Below, piece after piece: positions 12,754 through 25,383 of a stretch of 64,000 nucleotides of DNA. Both the position numbers and the translations under genes were made by a program. A model generated the notes under the pieces. The model was not told the DNA's origin and searched no databases. It saw nothing but the letters and a program-made list of their open reading frames with translations. The first letter of the stretch is position 1. Every line of letters begins with the position of its first letter. Origin of the DNA: Setaria digitata (lineage: Eukaryota; Nematoda; Chromadorea; Rhabditida; Setariidae); assembly GCA_003640385.1 (NCBI GenBank), contig RCAB01000120.1, positions 1 through 64,000 on the forward strand, given 5' to 3'.

Positions 12754-14339
12754 TAGCATGCGTTAAAACTAGGAACTGAAAAATTTGTTTCTCAATGCAA
12801 TATAATTTCTAAGTAAATGTGAACAACCGATCTCTTTGATGCTATAAGAATGAAAATAACTGATGGAAATTATATTTGGCGGCTCAATCTATATTCAGTT
12901 TAACTTCGCTTTTTTCTCAAAAAGTTGGGGCTGAATTAAATTAGTCTTACGCCTTTAAATTATCCTTGTAACTGAAAGCAAAACACAGCATGAAGTAATT
13001 CAAAGTGTGTGTTGTTGCGGACCAATGCTGTCCATTTTTCAGAACCCATTCAAACAACTTCTTTGTGACACTTCAAAGTCATTATAGTCATATTTTGAAG
13101 GAAAGAAAATGAAAATATTGAAATATTTTATCTTATATCATTATTGGGGTGTAAATAAATAGCTCGTGCAACCATACATTACTTTCGAAAATACAAAAAA
13201 CTAAAAATTCTTCTGTAAAACTTCCTTTCAGGAGGAAACTTTCCCCTCTCTCCTAATCTTTATGTCTAGATGTAAAATGCCTGCGACTAGGAGAAATCAG
13301 TACAATATTAATATGTAATTTTCGAGCACTTTTATTTTATCAACACATGAAAATTTTTGAGTATTTTTTGCTCTGATATGTAGCTCAATTGCTTTATACT
13401 GCCAGAGGCAAAAAAAATTGTCGTGAATAGAATTGGGTGTTGAATGACTGGTTTCAGCAGAGTCTAGTACTATACAACCGGCTTACTGATATTGTAATCG
13501 TGGTAATTATCGGGGTATTTTGTGAAAAATGATGAAAAAGTTGTCTGAAATTACCATCCTGGCCCCTCTCTTTTCTATTCCTTCGCCGTTCCTCTCTTTC
13601 CCTCTTGCATTTCTAGGATAATCGAATTAATTAATTAAACGACAAATTAAATGTCATTAACTAGAGCGTAGCGAATTATCGCAATATTACTAAGAAATCG
13701 CCAAATTTAGATCTCATTACGATCTTCAAAATTCCCACACTACAGAGGTGTTAGACGTTGTGGAACAATATCTTTTTTGAATTCTTTTAAAGCTTTATAG
13801 CTATATGAAATTGTTTTACCCGATTATGATTCATTCTTTCTTTGGGATCCGTATATAAATTGGTATTTGTTTGTTTTAATGAAATTATTTTTAAAGCAGA
13901 CATAATTTATTTGCAGTGCGTTTTGTTATTATCGATGGACGGTGAAGTGGTGCTGCATGATTTCCTTCCCTAGTAAACCTATTCGATATTTTTTGTAAAG
14001 AGCGTTACGAGCAGTAGTATGAAGCACATATTTCTGAATGTGAATACTTTTCTCCCTTTTCATCTTCAATCCAACTTTTTATTCGTTCTTCGTTTTAAAA
14101 TTTTGCATTTTACTGAAACATGAAAATCCAGAAAAACACCAACATATCATAGTTGTTGGTGATGACGAACAATTTGACCAATATTTAGATACCAGAATTT
14201 ATCTGATTAATTTCAAAATGATTTAAATCCTCCGAAGTTTCCTTATTCTGTAATATATTTTAACGATATGTTCTTACAAAAGGAAAGAATGTTTGTTACA
14301 AAAATATTCGATATTGCCTCGAAACAAACACTGTGTAGT

Positions 14340-15043
14340 TTTTAAAGAGGAAAGGTGTAAAGAGGGAATGTGCTGGAGGATAGGAGAGCGATATCTGATT
14401 GACGCAGTCTACTCGGAGGAGATCGTACAGGTAGAGGGAGTATAATTAGAGTGACCTCCACCTGTTGTTTGTTATAATTTTTCTGTAATAGAGTAGGACA
14501 CACACTGCGTGGTTTTGTCCTCAGCCTTAATCTTCAAGAAGAAGTGACGGGAAAGAGCCTCAAAGCAATCTCTCAGCAGCTGAAGGGCGCTACTTTGCAC
14601 TCTTCCGTAGTGCAAGTGAAGTGAAAGAGATCTTCGAGACTCTTGCTAGCAAAGATGGGCGATGACTGAGACTCGAGAGAAGTCGTGCTTAGGCGAAGTG
14701 CCAACTCCCAGAGTGCCGCAGTAAGGTGCGAGAGTGGAGCTGAAGAAGAGGACAGCGGCCATTCCATCTCTGCGAGCAGTGTCAAGGAATCGTCACCACT
14801 ATTTGTGTCGCAAACGGAGAATGTCGGACGGAGGGACATTCCCGAGGGAGCAAGAAAGCGTTGAAGAGGGGAGGGAGAGAGGGCGGACGTTTCAGACATT
14901 GGGGAGGACGGGACGACTGCTGGTGCTGCTACTGCCGGGAGGGTGCAGCAGGGAGCACCATTGGAGACAGGAAGGACCACAGCTCGACGACACTTCAGTT
15001 TGTGTGGTGGTAATGTTGACGTGAATGGACGGCAGTTGGGGAA
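14340..15043 (+). promoter_or_regulatory. GC-rich promoter/5' leader of the MGNK gene, with upstream ORFs
   Basis: The 700 bp before the start at 15044 are much richer in G and C than the flanks, with many GAG/GAGG runs. A 68-codon upstream ORF runs from ATG 14821 to TGA 15024. A ten-codon one starts at the very next base (ATG 15025) and ends at 15054, overlapping the main start in another frame. If these are transcribed they would lower initiation at 15044. A possible acceptor (GTTTCAG at about 14894) could shorten the leader by trans-splicing and remove the first uORF start. The transcription start cannot be placed. Confidence 0.4.
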
Positions 15044-17410
15044 ATGGGGAATAAGTCGTCGTCGTCGTCATCACAGATGCCCCCGTATTTGTTGGGATCA
15101 GGATCAGAATCCAGAAATATCCTGAAGCGCTGTTCGCATTATTACACACCGCCTTTCATTGCACAGCCTTATGGAGCACCTGCATTTCATCGGTCAGTTA
15201 ATTCACTGCAGCACTTCAGTGGTGCTGATTCTGGATATATGACTAGCCTAGCTGATCCCGAACGATGGCGAACACACGTTAGTGATATCATTCGGCACTT
15301 TTTCACATTCAGAAACTACCCTTGCTTTGCCTCTTGCAAAAGTAGCAATTCCAATAAAATTCAACTCCGTCTTTTTTGATATACCTCTAAGTCTTCTCTT
15401 CCGTAAATCATAAAATTTGCTTTAAATCCAAAGGATTTTAATGATGTTTTAAAATGCTTTTGATTTCAGGGAATTTTTATAAATAATTTCTGAACGCTGC
15501 ATAATTAAAGAGCTTCGTTTCTATGCCAAAAACATCATGTCAGTCCTTCAATTCAGTAGGTGGTAGAAATAAGAGATTAGAGTTGAGAATTTCTAACAGA
15601 TCTGAAAGACGTCATGAGAAAACTTCTTTGTTTGTAAAACTTAGAATTTATACAATTGACATTGCAGTTGAACATTTACTTACCTGATGAAATTTTCCAC
15701 GCAATTTCTGATCTAAAGTATTTTTTTTCCTCTAATAATTAGTAACCATTCCTTATCATTTGTCCTCAGTTTTTACATAAATTTGTTGCTCTTGCGACTT
15801 CTTTTTCCTCTTCAATTCGTCATCAGCATCATCCTTATTGTCTGCTATTAACGTGAGATTCTTTACGAATATTATCGGAATCTACATAGGAATAATTCAG
15901 AATCGAAGAATTTTTAAGCTTTTTAAGTTCATTGCATGTTGTGAAAACGCATAATCTGCAACTCTGTGAAATCGGATTTGGTATGTTTTAAACGACAAGC
16001 AAAATACTGATGTTAAATGATTTTGTGGCCTTATTAATCAGAAAAAAAGCCATTTTGTTAGTTTCCATCTAAAATTTTTATATGAGAAAATTTCCTGGAT
16101 CACTATGAAGACCTATATAAACAATGCTGTTGCAGTAATCGTTCAACACTTTCTATGTTAAATGCTTTCAGAATTTCCTTCCTAATGCAAGTTGGTTGGA
16201 AAGTTTTGGTAATTTCAGAGAAAATATTAAGTAATTTCTTTTCTTTCACCAGTAAATGAACTATTTTTTTACGAATAAGTGAAATAATACGTGCCAATTT
16301 GTGCTCTTTCTAATGTAAATAAGAAAAACAAGTAGCACAATACGTAAAATCTTTGTTCACACTTTGTGTTATATAATAATAATAGTAGCCTAAGAAATAA
16401 GCGTTTTTTCGCGGTCCTTAAATATTTTTCATCATTCGTCAAGAACTTATTATCCTTTCGTTTACGAATTTTAGATTTTTGAAAAAACACTGCAATAATT
16501 TCCGAAAGACACTGACAAAATTTTTTGCTAATTAAACGCTTAAGAGGATAAAAATAGTACGATAAGCATGTAATGGACGAGTGACAGATGATGGAGCCGT
16601 ATCAATAATCTTTGCCTTTTTTTTTTCTATTTTTAACTTCCAAAAATTACGATTGATGGTTTTGATTATAGTACTGAGCCAATAATTTCCAACTTTTGCA
16701 ATGGTCTTTTCACTTGAAATCTTCTGGCACTGAATGCACTGCTCTCTTCACGATTTTGTATATTCAGCAAATGTTGAAACTTAAAATTTTTTGATAGGAT
16801 TGGGCTGCTCGAATAAGTGTAGAAAGTTATGTCGGTCAGATCGAAACGTTTTTACCAGGTATTCCGCCAAGGTACTCGATGTTTATCCCTCGGCCTTGCA
16901 GTGGTTTGTTGAGATCGCTTTTTTTACTCAACAAATTGCCAATTTACATCTTTTCACACCTCCACTTGTACATATCTAATGCCGAGTAACCTGCCAAAAT
17001 CCATGTGCTCACTCTTTTCTTTCGTTCCCACCCAATTTTTGCAGTTTATATTTGCGTATCCTTGAAAGTTCGTTTGGCTGGATTAAATTTCAAAATCTGA
17101 TTAAAGTCAGAATGAGTGTTCAAAATCAGATCAATTTTAGTTCCATTAAGGTTACTCTGACCACTTTTGCATTAAAATGTGCATAACTTATTTCTTGACC
17201 GCTATCAATACAGTCTAACACGTCAGAGGCCAAGGTTCATTTTTCAAACCGAAACAAATTTTTTGTGCTTATGAAAGAAAATATGAAGAAAAAAGAGAAT
17301 CTTCCTAATTTGTTAAATACATCGTCAGCAACCGTTTGAAGATTCCTTCCTGCCTTGGTACTGGCGTATGCAAACATCACATACATATACATACTAGCAC
17401 ATACAACACA

Positions 17411-17450
<40 letters not shown>

Positions 17451-20400
17451 ACTTGTTTCTCTTTGGACAATTCACTCATTACTGTACTGTAAATTCCTTT
17501 ACCTTTTAACTGGTACTAATAAACCGAATCAGTCGGAAAGGGGGCATGCACTACATAGTAATAATGCACTAGTAAAACCAAATTTAGCTCGTAATTTCAA
17601 TTTCTCGAATTTTCAAATAATTTTTATCACTCCGATTTTCTCTGTTTAAACGCTGTAGTCCATCTCTTGATCCTTGTGGTCACTTTAACTCACACATTTT
17701 GCTCAGTTGTTAGTTTAGTATCCAAAAGTAGTTCATTTGTTGTGTTTTTCTAAAAATTATTATATTTCAAACTTGGCAGCTATTTACAGAACTGGAAAAA
17801 CGGACATTCTCGTTTGTCGCTTAACGAAGTGTCCTTGGATGGATTACGAAGAGTACCAGCTACACCTATTCCGATCCCGACAGTCGTATCCATCCCACCG
17901 CCAACACTGAAACAATTCAAAAAGTGGCAAAAAAGGCAGAAGAAATTATTGAAAAAATTGAGTTCGATTCCTACGAATATTATTCCACCCCATGCTCCAG
18001 TAACACCTTTGTTACCATATTCCCGTGCCTTTTCTGTCGACAGTTTGTCAAGGTTTTTTTTGAAGTAGTAATTTGTTTTAGTATCTCCTAGAAGAAAATT
18101 TCAGCTGGTCTATTAATTTAATTGGTAGACAGATGAAATTCCGATATCTGGTAATTAGTAGGCTGTTCTATCAGTCAATATGATGTGGCCGCACATCAAG
18201 AGGCACGTAAAAGTATAATAATAGAAGATAATTGCAGTAACAACTGTTGTAAGCTTGTGGAATTAGCAGGACAGTAAAAAGGGGTTACTTCTTGATTTCA
18301 TTTGAAGAAAAATCAGCATTAGGATACTTATGGTTCAAAACAATTACTTGTTCATCCAGACGAATCGTTTTGCATAGAATTTTATAGAGAGCCGATTGGA
18401 GTTTTATTTCACCATCCCCTTCTCCTCCCTCTTTTGGTTTTTTATAATATCGATTTCCAAAAAATCTCCTCTAGGCATGGAAATATTTAAACGACCTGCT
18501 AAGTCATTTCATAGTTTTTTCATAAGAAAATGAAAAGGCAATCCACGCAAAAACATGAAATTTAAGTTTGTTCACCTTTGTACATATTTTCATGCCCTCA
18601 AAAAAGTTCGAAAATTTTCATTTTTTTTAATTCGTGTCTTCGAGGATCAGTTTTATTCATTATATCTGATCAAAAATAAGAAATTATGGTTTTCGATACT
18701 AAGCTTCATTTCACATTTATTTACGTCACAGTAAACATTTCAGGGTACTACAAAAACCTTTTGCAACTTGTAAATGTCAATAAATCATTGGGATACACTA
18801 AAGTCAACTGCATAGAATTGGTTAACGGAGTATTTTTGGAATGAGTGATTTAAAAATAAAAGTTAAGAAAATTTCTGCCGTTGTATTACCTATTAAGTAT
18901 TACAGCCAAGTTCTGGATGGCTATGTAGATGTTCCAGTGACAGAAAAGCATAAATGGAAAGAATGCAGAAAGATGTTGAAAAATCAGTCATACGACGATA
19001 CTGCTGTTGCTGTATCATCTGGTCCACCGAAATTACCTTTTAGCAGGTTAATCATTTGATATCATGCGCAGTAGTTTTTGACTATGCCCTCCCTCTGTTC
19101 ATTTCGAAAATCCAAAACTTTGAAAACCAAAATTAGTGGGTGGAAACAAATAATCTGCCTGACTGTTTTCAATAAATGATCAAGTTTAAGCAGCTGCTCA
19201 AATGGTTTTGCTGTATCAGATCTACGAATGGTCCACTCGGCACCATCCACGAATACATCTGATCGAAGTCGTCTGACATCAACTACCGATCACTCATCAT
19301 CGTTACACCACCAAACGCCGTCACCAGTACAGCTAAAGAAATCATCGAACCAGCATTTGCAGCGAATACGAGTATCTAAAAATGATGTTGGACTTGCTGG
19401 ATCACCCAGACGGTTGCAGCAATGGAACTTGTCGAAAAATGTCAGTAATCCAACACCTTCCATTGTACAGCACGGGAATGATGATGTTGTCAATGAGAAA
19501 ACGGGCAGTGAAGTTAGAAAAAGTGACATTAGTCAACACTTGTCGGATCTGAACGATGCAGCTACAAGGATTGTAGTAATCAGTAAATATTGTCATCCCA
19601 AAGCAGCAACGTCCCAGGACCGTAGTGAGCGAAATCATGAATTTCAAAATGGCACCTGTGCTTCTGCCAACAGAAATAATGGATGTAGTGCTCATAGTAC
19701 AAATAATGGTGATAGCAATTCGGAACGCATCATACCCATTAAGCTAACAGCAGAAGCCGGAAAAGTCCTGGAGAATAATGATCAGTTGTTGTCAAAAATT
19801 GTCGCTAATCCAATTGGTGACACCAAGGTTCTCTTTTTATACTTCAGTTATAATGAATTATTATGTTCTTACTTTCTACCATGACTTTATCTTTTCTTGG
19901 AAAATATTTCCGTGTCTTAGCCTTTAAAAATTTACAGGGCTTCGAATTACCAACTTTAAGAACACTTCTTGGTAATTTTTTGCCACTTCATTGTTAAGGA
20001 ATTTATGTTTCATAAACTTCATTTAGGTATTTTCAACTAATGAAACAGCTTCAATTCCATTCCAACAATATAATTCAATTTCTGAGACTGTGGCTCAAAA
20101 TCAAGTTACACAGCAAACCCAGTCAGGATATTTCTCGCTTAAAAAGTTCGTCTTAATTTAACTCATCCAAGATTTTCCAAAAATACTCTCACCAGTATTC
20201 TAGATTGTTAAAAAAAAAACTCGGCAAAAAACATGTATTCAGAGACTGTTTTTTCCCATCCTTTTGTTGTGGAAATACTTCTCAGAAGGTTTAAATTTGA
20301 AGTTTTCAAAGTATTTGCTCTCAATTATCACCAGTGTTGTATCTCATATATCGAATGATTCTTTTAAACGGAATAACTTTGAATGTAATGACAAAGTTTC

Positions 20401-21273
20401 AATTTTCGAACTTATAGAAGTGGAGACTGCGGTTCGACAATTAGTTCATTAACGCAGAGTTCAAATATGAAGACCGAAGTTAGCGACATTGACTTCAGTT
20501 GGGTGAATGATGTCGAAAATCGCCTTGAACGAGAAATTGCTTTCGTCAAAGAAGGTTTTTCTGTATTATTTGTTTGGATTTTGTGTATCGTCTTGAGTTT
20601 CCAGACATTCCCCACCTTATCATTTATTTATTTGTTAATTATTTAAAGCTAATGAATATTTCCTAATGATTTCGTAGTAATTGTCTCTATAATTTTCATT
20701 CCTTATTTTAATAATTTTTATCCAACAGATTCCCGACAGCAGCAAGAACGAGAACAGCAACTACCAGTGCGGTACTTTGGAGTAGATTTGGAACAGTCCG
20801 AAGTAGGTAAAGGTGAGACAGCGGTGGTTATTTTACCAAAGTATACCACCACTACTAAATCACTTGAAGTATTCGGTGAATGTGAATCTCGCAAGGAACT
20901 TAGCCAAATACATTCTGATGTTCGCTCCAAAGCAGCAATGTTCGACACCGAGGCGTTTCGAAATGAACGGAAAATCGATGAACAGGTTCTGTTATGCTCT
21001 AGAATATTAACAGTCAAATTCAGTTTAATTTCTTCATTATTTTCATTTTTTCAGGCCGTATATCGCTATCGTTCGCATTCAACTACCCGTGATAATGTTT
21101 GCATACCTCAACCAGATTACCGAAATTACCATCCAATTTCTGTAGATATAATATCACAAAACTCGGGACGATATGTTGGTATTCATTCAAGTGATTCTCT
21201 TGTTGCATCCTTCCTATGCCTCACCAATGTCAACGGCCTTACTGTTAACTTAGTCGAATTATCTTTTAAATAA
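15044..21273 (+). CDS. Unrecognised Ser/Gln-rich protein with possible N-myristoylation site
   Basis: I do not recognise the family. Exons: 15044-15277, 17790-18052, 18906-19046, 19194-19827, 20027-20145, 20418-20554, 20729-20985, 21055-21273. All phases match, giving about 667 residues ending in TAA. The N-terminus MGNKSS fits the myristoylation pattern (Gly2, Ser6). It is followed by a serine run, a Pro-rich segment with a basic stretch (KKWQKRQKKLLKKL), and a long polar low-complexity middle exon rich in Ser, Asn and Gln. The C-terminal third is better ordered, with an acidic/aromatic patch (DIDFSWVNDVENRLEREI), a QQQEREQQ run and a globular-looking tail. An extra 34-nt exon (19938-19971) may be included if the next exon then starts at 20049. 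The first intron is 2.5 kb. AATAAA at 21269-21274 overlaps the stop codon. A cytoplasmic, membrane-tethered scaffold is only a guess. Confidence 0.85.
17412..17446. repeat. (CA)n microsatellite
   Basis: About 17 uninterrupted CA units, inside the 2.5-kb first intron of the MGNK gene. Confidence 0.97.
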
Positions 21274-21690
21274 AATAATGAAATTCCCATAAATATTTTA
21301 TAATCACCCAAATGAACTTCACGGATCTTGATTTCTCTTCTTTAGCATTCCCATAATCCAAAGCGAATGTGCTTTAAGTCGTAAGCAAAAAAAAAAAAAA
21401 AAATGTTAACAAAAGAAAATAAGTGAGAAATGCTCGCTAAAATAATGGGGTTTATTTAAGAACTTATTTTAATGTAAAACAGTAAAATCCACAATTGTTC
21501 CCTGTACCAGTTTCATACTTTTTCCTCGTTGCTAATGTGAATGAGGTAGTTAGAAAGCATAAACATATATACAAGAGTGAATGATTTGAAACTGAAAGGG
21601 GAATAGTTCTCTTTTAGTCTATAGTTTTTTTTTTTTTTTTGGTTCCTTGAAAATTTCTAGAATTCTCAGCTTATGAGTGAAAAAAAAAAC

Positions 21691-22315
21691 CTACATTCCT
21701 GGGTCTTTGATCAGTTTCTGCATTTTCAGGAAGGCAGCAATATGAAGCTGAATGGTAATGTTGCAAGTGTAGGAATAAAATGTGACAGCTTCTACTATGA
21801 TAAATGTAATACAGAAAAAGTGCCCCAACAACGACAGCAGTATTATTCCGATTACAGAAATCAAATGTGGCAGCGCAATAGAACATACGGTACCACCAAA
21901 TACTATGTTGAGGATAGTACCCGATGTAGTACTGAGAAACCTTGGAAAGCATTTGTCGCTTACTGAGCGAAGTTTTCAGTTCTTTATGTTCGTAAAAATT
22001 TTCTTTTAAAGGATGCACATAATTGCATCGTATATTTTTTAGACAGACTTCACTGCATTTATCCGTATGTTCCAGCTTTTTGTTTTTCATTAAATTCTAA
22101 CTGACGAATCTCGCCAGCACTCACTGTAGAACAGTAGCTTCACTTGAATGAAAGAATGCAGCACTATTTGAATTTTGCCACTTTTGTGGTCTTTTGTATA
22201 CTGAAACCGTGCTGATTTTCTCTGCTACTTTATTTGATAGATTTACATGTTTTTGATTTTTCATATGTTCCAGATAAGTCAATTGCTGTAGCTTTTGAAA
22301 AATACAATTTTTCAT
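21691..22315 (-). CDS. Small predicted membrane protein, two exons, family unknown
   Basis: Exon 1 (22125-22315) starts with ATG and ends at a strong donor (CA|GTGAGT, phase 2). Exon 2 (21691-21931) begins after TTTCTCAG in the matching phase and runs to TAG. The join gives 143 residues. The first 64 are polar and basic. The rest holds a hydrophobic stretch from about residue 75 to 115, including SVIGIILLSLLGHFFCITFI, enough for two membrane helices, then a short lysine-containing tail. A TTGTTAG acceptor lies about 27 bases before the ATG and could take a spliced leader. Exon 2 is also open in other frames on both strands, so the frame choice rests on splice phase and hydrophobicity. No homologue is recognised, and transcript data are needed to confirm it. 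Confidence 0.5.
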
Positions 22316-25300
22316 GATTTAATGCCCCTCCCCCTCCCCTAACAAGAGATTTGAAAGTTTTAGTTCCACAAAATTCTGCAAATCTGTGAAATTATTAACT
22401 TCCAGGTTAGTTATCAGTTAAGAACTTCGTACTACTATCACCAAAAAAATAAAGTCGAAAATCAAGGGAAATAATTTTACAGATCTTTCCGCCACTACGC
22501 TATCACTGTGAGATGCTTTCAAAAATGTTGAGAACCTTGGAACTGTATCTTAATTCTCTCGTTTGATTATCTGCTTATCACGCATAGCAAACGGAAATCA
22601 TCGATGAAAATATAAGTTTGACTTACTTGCTCCAAAGGTAATGCCATAAAACACTATTTGAGAGCATTCGTCAGGCTTTGTATTACGAATTTTATCCATA
22701 GGTCTAGTTTCAGTGGTCATTCTTTTCCTGTCCGTACTTATTGTTAGGAAGGAATCGTTTAAAAAATAAATAAAATAAGTAAATAAATAAATTGATTGAT
22801 TAATTAATTAAATAGACAAATAAACGAAAAATAAATAAATAAATAGAATAAATAATAAAATGAACAAGAAAAATAAGATAAATAAATAAATTTGCGTGGA
22901 GCTAGGATAATTTCGGAAATTCCATTTCTCTCTAGACCGTAATTCGAACAAATGAACGAATAAATTCACTGAAAACAACAAATCCGATATAAAAGATTAC
23001 AGGTCGAAGACGGCGGAACTCACTCAGCATAACGCAAACTCGGCATTTCGTGAAGTTTTGGGACTCTAATGTTTTTGCGAGGGCATCACCGCTTATAAAA
23101 TTTGATTGAAATGGAAATTCCTCGCTGAAATAGTTGCCTTAATTGACAAAAAATGAAACCGTCGTTTACTGTTGCCCTAATGTTGAACAAGTGAATTCAT
23201 ACAATTTCGTTGGACAATTTAAACGAAATGTTTGAGGTGCAGGCTTAAATATGAACCATCAGGAAAACCATGGAATAATTCAAACTCATCTGAAGTTTAG
23301 TAACAGTTACCCATCATCTATTAAGTGAGCAGCTATGTATGATACGCCTAGAAATTCACTCGTCAGGAATTTCAATTCAGCAATATCATGATCAGATATT
23401 GATTAAATTTGAGTAGGATCACCTTCAATCCATAGAATGCTTCTTATCCCGTCTTAACTTATTAACTTACATCAATCTCTACTTTGGACTGAGATGATTT
23501 CTTTGCATATATACATGCTACTTGTTATTTATGAGACATTATCGGTAGCAATGTTCGTGTCCACGTAGCGTGTTTTAATATTAAAACACTGAAGAGGTCC
23601 ACGCTTGAAGTAGTCTTTAACACTCCGTTGTTATTAGCATACTTGCACCTTATTCAGCTTGAAATTAAAACACGTGGTTGCTGTTCACACACCACAATAT
23701 TTCAAAAGTTAATCTGTTATTATATGCCTTCCAAATCTTGTCCCAGTAATTCGGATTTCGCACCACCAATGAGGTGCTTCTAGCCAGGTTGGTACTAATA
23801 AAACGAAATCTCCTGATCGATTTACTGTTATTGAAACACAACAGAGAAACTCTTTTTCAAGAAATTTTTGTTTCGAAAGTTACAGAAAAGGTCCCATTAC
23901 ATTATTTTTTAAAGACTTAGGTTAATTCTAATTTAAATGGCTCCAACAATTCCATATTTCGTCAACTTTCCACTGAACTATCAACACTGAATAATGTTGT
24001 AAAATTGACCTAGCAAATACGGTAAATCAAAAATGTAACAGCAAATAGAACTAATGACACTTTGACATTGTGAGGACGAATAAATATACGAAAAATTGCG
24101 TATGCAATATTATCCATGAAAAATGCAAATATTTCCATTTCTACAATATCAGCTGCATTTCACAACACTGTCTACATTTCCTTTGCTAAAATACACTTAA
24201 TTTGTGCGTTAGAAAAAGAATATTCTTCTTTAAAAATAATTTGATTATTCATAACAATAAAAAAACCCAAACTAGGATCATGGTAATTAAAGGTATCCAC
24301 ACCTGCAGTTTCATTTAATTTAGTTTTGCTTGAGGCTACCAAAAAATTGATTTTTGTTTCGAGTATTTTCTTCGTGATCGATTCAGGTACAAAGATAGAG
24401 CTCCTGAAATCACAATTTACTGAAAAGCTTAAGGAGTCAAGCGAAAACAAAACGGCAATACTTCATTTGAAGTCATAGATAATAACATACATCCGAATGA
24501 CTAAGAACTTGTAATTTTTATAAACCGATGAAATAATAAACGAAACTACACTTCAGCAATGACTTTTTAACACAATATGCTATTTGATAGACGTTGAGAA
24601 TCGAATGATATCCCGTAATATCTGAGATGATTGCGATTGCTCTATTTCATGCAGTGACTGGATTTACTACGATCGGCTAAGAAACGCTTCTGCCCAGACT
24701 GTTAGTTAATAAAAAGCAACTTGTGGAGAACAAAAAAAAAACACATGACGAAGAGATACCGAAAAGAGTATAAATAGCAAAAATTCAAAAAATCAAAAGT
24801 CCGTCATTTTTTATCCTTGAAAAGTAAATAAGGCAGTCTTTTATGGAAACTGGGAAATGAAATGAATAAAATAAAAAAGAAAATAAAATTTCCATTTTTC
24901 TTTCTGTCCTAATCAGGCTTGAAGTAGTGTTAGAAAATAAATATTGTATAACTAGTAAGCTTACAGGACACAGTATAACATAACTTTTTGAGATGAAGGA
25001 ATCCCATAACAAATTATTAGCAAATATTAACCTTGCAACTGAAATTTGTTTTCATAGCATATGTATTATGAATTCTATTCCCACTTAACCTTCAGCAATT
25101 TCCAAATCTAGCTTACCTCTGCTAATCAAAAACTAATTTTTTCATGATATTTGTTTTGCAAGTCGTTCGCGTGCCAAGTCGCATTCGAGAAAATGGCCAA
25201 TCAAACCTTCAAAAGAAGTTTCCGTAGATTAAGACATATATTGATCCTTAATGCAATTACAACTGCGTACTAAAACCTAAAGCTTAGAAACGGAAAAGTG

Positions 25301-25383
25301 AACACGCAGATGAAAGTAGAAAAGCAAAAATTACACTGAAATAAAATAACTTTGCACAAGTTAATCGCTTTGACAACCCCCAC
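22316..25383. other. Intergenic region, mostly featureless
   Basis: Between the small membrane-protein gene and the 3' end of the sphingomyelin synthase gene, both on the minus strand. It holds an (AAAT)n tract and otherwise AT-rich DNA. A 92-codon minus-strand frame at 24172-24450 has no ATG start; two acceptor-like TTTCAG sites lie inside it near 24421 and 24405. It may be a stray exon but has no partner that I could join. Confidence 0.5.
22761..22891. repeat. (AAAT)n-rich simple repeat
   Basis: About 130 bp made mainly of AAAT units with TTGA/TTAA interruptions. Confidence 0.9.

Larger units (their letters stand above)
6014..14339. other. Gene-poor 8.3 kb region
   Basis: No coding exon set with matching splice phases and no recognisable protein motif was found. 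The contents are AT-rich sequence with poly(A)/poly(T) runs, the second copy of a dispersed repeat, a 31-bp tandem repeat, an unassigned 112-codon frame and a GC-richer patch near 7370-7580. On the plus strand that patch ends in a good 5' splice site (CAG|GTAAGG, exon side ending at 7464). It may hold upstream regulatory DNA of the cadherin gene, but nothing proves this. Confidence 0.6.

Noticed and set aside
14573..14980. 135-codon open frame on the minus strand
   Set aside because: It lies in the GC-rich leader of the MGNK gene, has no ATG start and no splice partner. Long frames are expected by chance at this composition.
18744..18769. 26-nt micro-exon in the MGNK gene
   Set aside because: Exon 17790-18052 joins directly to 18906 in phase with a better acceptor. 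The micro-exon would force a later, weaker acceptor.
21673..22009. Plus-strand frames opposite the small membrane-protein gene
   Set aside because: They are open but do not connect by splice phase to any other exon. The minus-strand two-exon model explains the openness better, though plus-strand coding is not fully excluded.
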